From CAZCTC01 sp964501335 (GTDB lineage: Bacteria; Chloroflexota; Anaerolineae; B4-G1; SLSP01), in contig CAZCTC010000056.1 in the NCBI GenBank assembly GCA_964501335.1, positions 1-51,756 on the forward strand: a DNA stretch of 51,756 bases. The letters are read 5' to 3'. The notes under the pieces were generated by a model. The model made no database searches, was not told the DNA's origin, and saw only the letters and a program-made list of their open reading frames with translations. The translations under genes and the position numbers were made by a program. Of the stretch, positions 8,501 to 16,400 are shown piece after piece (position 1 is the stretch's first letter; each line of letters starts with the position of its first letter).

Positions 8501-9864
8501 GCGGTGAGGGTGACGACGGTGCCGGTATCAAAGTAAGTCGTACAGGTAGTGTTGCAATTCACGCCGGCGGGCTGGCTGGTGATGATCCCGGCGTTGCTTC
8601 CGACAATCTGGAGCGTAAGTCGGGAGTAGTTGCTTTCGTAGGCGCCCATATCGACCGCGGTGCCGGAGACGCGTGGGTAACCGTCGAGGTCGGTGGCGGC
8701 GGTCACGCTGAGCGTATTGCCCGCATCGGCGGCCGGGGAGCCCGGACCCAGCCGTAGATTGCCCCTGGCGGCATCGATAAACAAGGGATCAAGGTTGAGA
8801 TTCCCTGTTCCTGCATAACCGCCCTGGATATCACTGTAAGTTACGGATGTGTCAGCGTCAAAGCTGAAAATCTGCGCATCGTCGGAACCTGTATTGCCCC
8901 ACACAATGCAGTTGATCAGTGTAAGGCTGCTCCCAGCGGAGTCGTTGTAGTCAAATATCCCGCTACCGAAAGCGGCGGAGTTGTCGTAGAGGGTGACATT
9001 GATCAGCGTCGGGCTGCTTACTCCGGAATCGCCGTTGTTATATATTCCCCCGCCATGAGAAGCGGCAGAGTTGCCGTAGAAGGTGATATTGGTCAACAAA
9101 GGGCTACTTACCCCATTGTTGCTGCCGTTGTTGTACATTCCGCCGCCGTAGGTGGCGAAGTTGCCGCTGAAGGTGATATGGGTCAGGGTAGGACTGCAGT
9201 CGTGGCCCACACCCTCTCCAGCACAGTAGAGACCGCCGCCCTTGTCAGCATTTGTAACGTAAGGATACGAGGCATCTCCGGCCGTCAGGATAAAACCGTC
9301 CAGGACCACCGTGCCGGTAATCGATCCATAGGTCACGCCGTCCAGGAACATCACGTGGTCGGCGTTGGGCCCGGTGATTCCAGCCGTATTCGTCACCACG
9401 CCGCCGACAGTGGTGTCGTTTTGGGTGAGATCCCCGCTGAAGATCGTGGGATGGGCCGTCCAGTTACGTTGGGTCCGCAGTGTTTCCGTCGCCGCGAAGC
9501 CGCCGTAAAGCTGGACATTGTTCCGCTCGATGCGGAAGGTTTCTCTCGCAGCGTTGTTGACATGGCCGGCGCCTTCATCGGGATAGTACAGGCCTTCGGC
9601 CACCCAGACTTCATACGTTGTACCGGCATGGCTGTTGGTCCAATCCAGTGCATTTTGCACTGTGGTGTAAGCCGTGGTCCAGGAAAGGCCGTTGTGCGTC
9701 GGGCCGGCGGCCTCTTTATCGACATAGAGGATCGTTGCTGCCGGGGCTGCGGGAGCGGGCCGGTTGGGAATCTCTTTCGCCCCCACGGTAGAAGCGGTCA
9801 GTAAGAAGAGGAGCAGCAGAGCAGCCCCCAAACTGAGATTCAAACTATTGCGAATAAGCTTCAT
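5554..9864 (-). CDS. Giant secreted beta-helix protein A (choice-of-anchor Q type)
   Basis: A 1436-aa protein; ATG 9864 is preceded by AGAGGT. Signal peptide 1 to about 29. Two beta-helix modules (about residues 44-411 and 645-1050) each start with ILYVDKEAAGP- or ILHVDKDAPGP-type sequence, contain Pmp-like repeats (GGGMYN, LTNVTF) and end in TDLDxxPRVSGTAVDMGAYES, the hallmark of choice-of-anchor Q proteins. InlB-B-like repeats (ITPTAGxxGSITPGxPQ..., FxGWSGAI) follow each module. The C-terminus is VFLPIVMKGK. The two modules are nearly identical at DNA level over long tracts (for example 7605-7937 and 9393-9725). Probably a surface or extracellular adhesin-like protein; no enzyme active site is evident. 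Its promoter carries a PhoB-like direct repeat shared with three effector-like genes. Confidence 0.85.
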   Translation of the reverse strand: MKLIRNSLNLSLGAALLLLFLLTASTVGAKEIPNRPAPAAPAATILYVDKEAAGPTHNGLSWTTAYTTVQNALDWTNSHAGTTYEVWVAEGLYYPDEGAGHVNNAARETFRIERNNVQLYGGFAATETLRTQRNWTAHPTIFSGDLTQNDTTVGGVVTNTAGITGPNADHVMFLDGVTYGSITGTVVLDGFILTAGDASYPYVTNADKGGGLYCAGEGVGHDCSPTLTHITFSGNFATYGGGMYNNGSNNGVSSPLLTNITFYGNSAASHGGGIYNNGDSGVSSPTLINVTLYDNSAAFGSGIFDYNDSAGSSLTLINCIVWGNTGSDDAQIFSFDADTSVTYSDIQGGYAGTGNLNLDPLFIDAARGNLRLGPGSPAADAGNTLSVTAATDLDGYPRVSGTAVDMGAYESNYSRLTLQIVGSNAGIITSQPAGVNCNTTCTTYFDTGTVVTLTATPLLSNIFIGWSGAITSSANTITLIMNGARVVTATFFTYSITPTAGMGGSITPGTPQIVIPGSAVTFTIAPDTGYHTTGVYVDGAPIGVVDSYAFTNVTANHIITAAFAINTYIITPTAGIGGTINPGGPQTVTYDGSAAFTITPNPGYYIGNVYVDGASIGMVNSYTFTHVTADHTITAAFVNSILHVDKDAPGPVHDGLSWTTAYTTVQNALDWTNSHAGTMYEVWVAEGLYYPDEGAGHVDNAARETFRIERNNVQLYGGFAATETLRTQRNWTAHPTILSGDLDQNDATVGGVVTNTAGITGTNAYHVMFLDGVTYGSITDTVVLDGFILTAGNACGSYPNVRGGGLFCEGNTAGHACSPALTHITFSGNSATEKGGGMYNDGFSGGVSNPSLTNVTFNHNAAAYGGGMFNAGYAGQSSPALTNVVFYGNSATNDGGGIYNEGYSRGVSNPSLTNVTFYDNSAGNQGGGIASDGGAFGISNPTLVNGIVWGNTAPQSAQIYNYKATPTVTYSDIQGGYTGTMNLNRDPQFIDAAMGNLRLSPGSPAIDAGNTLSVTAATDLDNHPRVSGTAVDMGAYESNYSRLTLQIVGNDAGIITSQPAGVSCSASCTAYFYPGTLVTLTVTPTGTAAFIGWSGAITSTANTITLTMNGDRAVTATFSTYLITPTAGMGGSITPGTPQAVASGSAITFTIAPNTGYHTTGVYVDGAPIGVVGSYAFTNVTTNHIITAAFAINTYTITPTASVNGSITPGVPQTVNYGSSAVFTIAPALGYHIIDVRADGTSVGAVSVYTFTNVTANHTITAAFAVNTYIITATAGANGSISPNGPQTVTYGSSAAFSINPNPNYHVIDVWVDGISVGTPSVYTFTNITADHTITTAFDFGVYYPLTVTIIGNNAGLVSSQPIGINCNGGSCAASFAPGTVVTLTATSTRTASFDGWSGAITGTASVITVTMDGPKAVTATFRTHRVFLPIVMKGK

Positions 9865-9911
9865 GGTTACCTCTGTCTGTGAATCAAAGATTGTTTTGCG
9901 TGATAGGGTGG

Positions 9912-9947
9912 ATTATACAACAGAGGTGTGACAGAGGTGTTAATCAG
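9912..9947 (-). promoter_or_regulatory. Pho-box-like promoter of giant protein A
   Basis: Read on the minus strand: ATTAACACCTC then TGTCACACCTC then TGTTG, an 11-bp direct repeat of TnACAC type (with a weak third unit). The -10 TATAAT (9912-9917) begins 16 nt after the start of the second TGTCAC. There is no -35 hexamer, as expected for an activator-dependent promoter. The start codon is about 48 bp downstream. Confidence 0.65.
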
Positions 9948-9950
9948 GGA

Positions 9951-9981
9951 AAGTAGACAGCAGCAAGTAGACAGTAGACAG
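9951..9981. repeat. gtagacag tandem microrepeat
   Basis: The unit aagtagacag/cagtagacag occurs three times here and again at about 24857-24890, in both cases immediately before a hairpin element (copies 7 and 8). The gene-free stretch 9865-10421 holds this, the Pho-like promoter, copy 7 and a direct repeat. Confidence 0.6.
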
Positions 9982-9990
9982 CCCGTGTCG

Positions 9991-10110
9991 CCGGAGCGGC
10001 TCTGAAAAAGGACTATGTTTTCGCGGGCTTTCTGAAGCCCGCGAAAACATAAACAAAAAAACTCTCTCCCCCCATCCAGCGCGACACAACTTACGGGGAA
10101 AGCGACAGGT
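9991..10110. repeat. Hairpin element copy 7
   Basis: Hairpin at 10015-10050, arms atgttttcgcgggctt and complement, loop in tctg. Flanks ccggagcggctctgaaaaagg and ataaacaaaaaaactctctc match copy 8. Confidence 0.85.
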
Positions 10111-10230
10111 GCGGAATGCGGAAAGAGATTTCACCATACCGCCTCGCTCATCAGGGTAGGGGAGGGAAGTAAGAAATGCAACTTATATTATTCAGCGTAT
10201 GGAAAACTGCAACTTCGTCAAAGTGGAGGA

Positions 10231-10281
10231 GGTATGCGCGCATAGCCCCCATAGCCATTATTCCCCTTTGATGATCGGCAT
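10231..10281. repeat. 50-bp repeat, left of giant gene B
   Basis: Begins ggtatgcgcgcatagccccc and ends tgatgatcggca; it is a diverged copy of 19300-19353, which lies just after the same giant gene. The two copies flank the gene as direct repeats. Confidence 0.6.
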
Positions 10282-10421
10282 ATACCCCCCACTTTAAAAA
10301 TAGTTCCATCCTTTTATCTCAAAACCAATCCTTACCATAGCTATAGGGTGTCATTTTCGCTGCCACCTCTGATATCTTGACTACACCCGGGTTAACTATT
10401 ACAAAAGGAGTTGGTTTTGTC

Positions 10422-13400
10422 ATGAAAGCGTTACGAGGTTCCAGAATATTTTATCTTATCGGGTTGGGAATGCTGGTTTTATGGTTAATGGGAGCGCCGG
10501 TCGTGGAGGCCCAAAACGGCGACGATCCGCCTCCCGGCGCGACAATCTCTCCGCTGATCCCGCTCAATTTTAAACTCCCTGATGCGCCTCCCGTCGCCGC
10601 TTCCCGGATCCATGTCGATCGCGATGCCGTCGGCGCCAACGACGGTACCTCCTGGGCGGATGCCTATACCACCCTGCAAGGTGCTCTGGATTGGACCAAC
10701 GCCCACGGCGCCACCCATTATGAAATCTGGGTTGCCGAAGGAACCTATTACCCGGATGAAGGCGGCCTCCATGTCGACAACGCCGTCACGGAAACCTTCC
10801 GCATTGCCTGGAACAATGTGCAGCTCTACGGCGGCTTCGCCGCCACCGAAACCCAACGCTCCCAGCGCGATTGGGTTGTCCATCCGGTCATACTGAGCGG
10901 CGATCTCAATCAAGACAGTACCTCGGATCAAAATGCTGCCCATGTCTTTTTTCTGGATGGGACAAGCCATCAGCGGCTGACTTCGGATCTTCTCATCGAC
11001 GGGTTTGTGATTACTGCCGGAAACGATCGGAGCTTCTACTGCGACGGCGGCGGCGAAGGCCATGAGTGCAGTCCAACCCTTCTCAATCTCACCTTCAGCC
11101 ACAACAACGGCGGGGGTTTTTTCTGCAACGGCGGTGGCGGAGGGACCTGTCAGCCCACCCTTATCAACACCCTCTTTGACGGTAATTCGGCCGGTCAGGG
11201 TGGGGGCATGTACAATAACGGGGAAGGCGGAAGCTGCCAGCCGCGGTTAATCGATGTCACCTTCAATGGCAACCGCGCTAATTCCGGCGGTGCTATGCAC
11301 AACAGCAACGGCTGCAATCCGCTGGTGATCCATGGCACTTTTCGCGAAAATCAGGCCAGCATCGGCGGTGCGATTATGAACAATGCTGCTTATAACGGCG
11401 GCAGCGGCGTGACGCTCATCAATACCGTTTTTAAGGGTAACCAGGCCGGCAGAAATGGTGGTGCAATTGCTGCGGAGGGTACTTATTACAGCTACAATGG
11501 CGCTACCGCGATCAATACCCTTTTCAGCGGCAACCGGGCCGGTGACAGTGGCGGGGCGTTCTACGGTGAAGCGGGTACATACGGAGGAGCCAGCGTTACC
11601 TTGATCAACACTACGCTCAGCGGCAATTCAGCTCGTGGCGGTGGGGCACTCGACGGATTCTATTTGCATAATTATGGTAGTGTTAGCTACCATCTGATCA
11701 ACAGCATTGTGTGGGGCAACTCCAATCCCCAAATCTCTGGCTATTCCGACTTTCCTCAGATCCACCACAGCGATATCGAAGGCGGTTGGCAGGGTGCGGG
11801 CAATCTCAATGTCGACCCGCGGTTCGTTGCCCCCATTGCGGCTTCCTTTGCCCCCACGACGACTGGAGATTATCGCCTGCAGCCTGGCTCCCCAGCCATC
11901 GATGCCGGTGACACCAGCTCCGCCGGCTATGATACCGATCCTGACGGCAATCCCCGGGTCCAGGGCGCCGCCGTCGATATGGGGGCTTATGAATCTCAAC
12001 CCGTTCTCATCTATGTCGATCGCAATGCGGCGGGCGACGGCGACGGCAGCTCCTGGACCGATGCTTACACCACCCTGCAAGCCGCTTTGGATTGGACCAA
12101 CGCCCACAGCCCGGTGACCTACGAGATCTGGGTGGCCGAAGGGACTTACTACCCGGATGAGGGTGGTATTCATTTCAATGATGTCTTGACCGAGAGTTTT
12201 CAGATCTCCCGAAACAATGTGGAACTCTACGGCGGCTTTGCCGCGACCGAAACGCAACGCACCCAGCGGAACTGGGCCGCCCATCCCACGATCCTCAACG
12301 GCGATCTGGATCAGGACGGCACCCTGGCCCATAATGCCTATCACGTCCTCTACCTGGATGGCGCCACCTACGAGCCGTTGACCCGCCGTACCATCCTCGA
12401 CGGTTTTGTCATCACCGGAGGGAATGCGGCCGGATCAGGGGGAAAACTTGCTCAACAGAAATCCCTCTGCGGCGGCAAAACCCTCAGTGGAGCGCTTCAC
12501 AATGCCGGCGGCGGGCTCTTCTGCGCCGGCAGCGCTCCCGGCGGCAATTGCAGTCCTGCCCTGGCCCATCTTGTCTTCAGCGGCAACCGGGCGGCCGACA
12601 AGGGCGGCGCGATCTACAACGAGGGGTACCTGGGAAACAGCAGCCCTACCTTCACCGATGTCCTCTTCAGCGGGAACTGGGCCACCTCCGGCGGCGCGAT
12701 CTACAACAACGGGGCTTACGGCGCCTCTCACCCTGCTTTTATCAATGTCACCTTCAGCGGCAACCAGGCCTACTATGAAGGGGGGGCTCTCTTCAACTTC
12801 GGCGCCTGCGGCAGCAGTCGGCCCATTCTCGCCAACACGCTCCTCTGGGGCAACGTCGCACCTCTTGGCCCGCAGCTCCTCAACAATGAAGCCGCTCCGA
12901 TCATTACCTATAGCGATGTGCAGGGCGGCTATCCCGGAGAGCATAACCTCGACGTCGATCCCTGGTTCATCGCCCCGCTTGCGGCGACTTCGGCTCCTAC
13001 CACCACCGGCAACTATCGCCTGCAGGTCGGCTCCCCGGCCATCGATGTGGGCAACAGCCTCAGCGTCACCCTTACCACCGATCTCGACAACCGCCGGCGC
13101 ATCACCTACCGCGCCGTCGATCTGGGGGCCTATGAAGTGCCCGCCCCCACCTATCTCATCACTCCCACCGCCGGGCCGAACGGGGTTCTCGTTCCGGCAC
13201 TTCCTCAAACCCTGGATTACGGCGACTCGATTACCTTTACCCTGATCCCTGATCCCGGCTACCAGGTCCGCGAGGTCGTCGTGGATGGCGTTTCCGTCGG
13301 CGCGGTGGAGCAGTATACTTTCACCCATGTCATAACCGATCATACGATTGCCGCCACTTTTACTCTGAAAGAATACATGCTCTCAGTGACCCTGCGGGGC

Positions 13401-16400
13401 CACGGCCGTGTGGTCCGGGAACCCGAGCAGCCCGTCTACCTGGCCGGGGAGGTCGTCACCCTGACCGTGATCCCGGCGCCTCACTGGACCTTTGTCGATT
13501 GGAGCGGCGACCTGACCGGCAGCCGCAATCCCATCAGCCTGACCATTCAGGGCGATGTCGTGGCCACGGCCAATCTGGAACCGCCTCCCTTGATCTACGT
13601 CGATCGGGACGCCACCGGCACCAACGACGGCACCTCCTGGGCGGATGCCTATCCTACCCTGCAAGCGGCCCTGGATTGGACCCGGGACCATGGCGCGACG
13701 CCCTACGAAATCTGGGTGGCGGAGGGGACTTACTATCCCGATGAAGGCGGTTTCCACGTCGACAATGCCGTGACGGAAAGCTTCACCCTGGCCTGGAACA
13801 ATGTGCAGCTCTACGGCGGCTTTGCCGCGACTGAAACCCTGCGCTCTCAACGGGACTGGAAGGCCCATCCCACAATCCTCAGTGGCGATCTCGATCAGGA
13901 CGGTGATCTGTATGACAATGCTTACCACGTCCTTTACGTGGATGGTTTGAAGAATCAACCGCTGACCGAATCCACCGTGATCGACGGTTTCACCATTACG
14001 AGTGGACTTGCTCCCCTCCCAATTTCCACCGAAAAGAGCCGCGGCGGCGGTCTCCACTGTCGAGATGGAGGGATTTACCGGCCGACCCTGGCCAATCTCA
14101 TTTTCAGCGACAACTATGCTTATATGGGGGGTGGGTTCTACTGCTCTCAAGGCGGCGGAATCTGTAATCCTACCCTGACCAACGTTATCTTTGTAAATAA
14201 TAGAGCCTACAGTTATTACATGGAACACTGGAGTGTGGGTGGTTCGGGTGCCGGCATGTACATCGGCGGCGACGCCATGCTGAACAATGTGGCTTTTATC
14301 AACAATATTGCCTGGGGTGGCAACACACCGGGCCGGGGAGGTGGAATGGCCAACGTTGCGGGCAGTTCTATCCTGATCAATGTTACCTTCAACGGTAACC
14401 AGGCCGGCTGGGGTCCGGCCTTGTATGCTGAATCAGCAGGTCATCCAATCGTGGTCAACAGCATCCTCTGGGGCAACGGCGCGCCCGGCAGCGCCCCTCT
14501 CTTCTACCCCGATTATAATAAACCGGATGTAACTTACAGCGATGTCGAAGGCGGCTATCCCGGGGAAGGCAATCTCAACCTCGATCCCCGCTTTATCGAT
14601 CCGGCCGGGGGCAACTATCGCCTGCATCCGAACTCTCCCGTTATCGATGCCGGCACCAATTCCGCCGTCACGGTCACGACGGATCTGGACGGCCGGCCTC
14701 GCATCGTCAACGGCACCGTGGATATGGGCGCCTATGAATCGGCTTACAACACCCATATCATCACTCCCACGGCCGGTCCTCATGGAGCCATTCAGCCCGG
14801 CACTCCCCGCACCGTAAAAGAGGGCGGCGATGCCGTCTTCACTCTGGTGCCGGATACCGGTTATCAAGTTCTCGATGTGGCCGTCGATGGGGTTTCTGTG
14901 GGGGCCATGTCGCAATACACCTTTACCAATGTTCAGGCCGATCATACCCTCACCGCGGCCTTTACCCTGGATGAATATACGCTCACCCTTGCCATTCAGC
15001 ACAAAGGCCGCGTGACCCGGCAACCCGATCAACCTACCTATCATTACGGGGATGTCGTCACTCTCACAGCCGTTCCTACCGCTCCCTGGACTTTCAACAA
15101 TTGGAGCGGCGCCCTGAGCGGCAACGACAATCCCATCAGCCTGACCATCCAGGGAAATACGATCGTCACGGCCACCTTCGAACCGCCGTCCCGGATCTAT
15201 GTCGCTTACAATGCCTCCGGCGCGAAGGACGGCACCTCCTGGTTCAACGCCTACTCCTACCTGCAATCGGCCCTCGATTGGACCAATGCCCACGGCGAAA
15301 CGCATTACGAAATCTGGGTCGCCCAGGGCACCTACCGCCCAGATCAAGGGGGGCTTCATATCAACAATGCGGTGACGGAAAGCTTTACCATCACCTGGAA
15401 CAATGTGCAGCTCTACGGCGGCTTTGCCGCTACCGAAACCCAACGTGACCAACGCGATTGGGTTGCTCACCCCACCATTCTCAGCGGTGATCTCGATAAG
15501 GACGGAACCTGGGCTCACAATGCCTACCATGTCCTTTACCTGGACGGGGCCACCAACGACCCCCTGACGGCTACCGTGGTTCTGGACGGTTTCACGATCA
15601 CCTGGGGAAATGCGAGCGACGATGGCGGCGGCCTCTACTGCCAGGGGAGCGGGGCGGGCCATCAATGCAGTCCTACTCTCTCCCATCTCATCTTTACCGG
15701 CAATCGGGCCGCAGAAAGGGGCGGCGGAATGTACGACAACGGACGCGACGGGGGTGTCAGCAGCCCCACACTGACCGACGTTTCCTTCCACAACAACCAG
15801 GGCCGGTGGGGCGGCGGGCTATCTAACGACGCCCTTAATTCCGGCGACAGCAGTCCTATCCTGGACCGGGTGGTCTTCAATGAAAATCGGGCTACGGAAA
15901 GCGGCGGCGGAATATACAACCACAGCGACAACCATGGAAGCTGTAATCTACAATTGAACCAGGTTGACTTCAGCGACAACCATGCGGGTGCAGGCGGAGG
16001 AATGTGCAGCAATAACGGTTATAGCGGTGATACCAGCTCCACTCTGACCAACGTCACCTTCAATCATAACGATGCCGGCAGCGGTGGGGGAATGGCCAAT
16101 TATGTCACTGACAATAGCATCGATAATTCCAGGCTGACGCACGTCACCTTCAACAATAATCAAGCCGGTTGGAGCGGAGGCGGTATGTACAGCGTGGGAG
16201 GTTTTTGGGGCGACAGCAGCCCTATTCTGGAAGATGTCGTCTTCAATGGAAATCAAGCCGAACAATACGGAGGTGGAATGCGCAATGAAAGCTATTATAG
16301 CGGAAGCGCCCATCCGATCCTGATCAATGTCGTCTTTATCAATAATCAAGCCAACCAGAAAGGAGGCGGAATGCATAACGAAAGCTATGCATTCGCCAGC

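Noticed and set aside
10349..10378. A fifth Pho-box-like promoter upstream of giant gene B
   Set aside because: TGTCAT and TGCCAC are present, but their spacing is 12 bp, and no -10 lies 16 nt downstream.
10377..10421. Upstream TTG start for giant gene B
   Set aside because: The extension (MTTPGLTITKGVGFV) lacks a ribosome binding site and would bury the signal peptide; ATG 10422 has AAAAGGAG.
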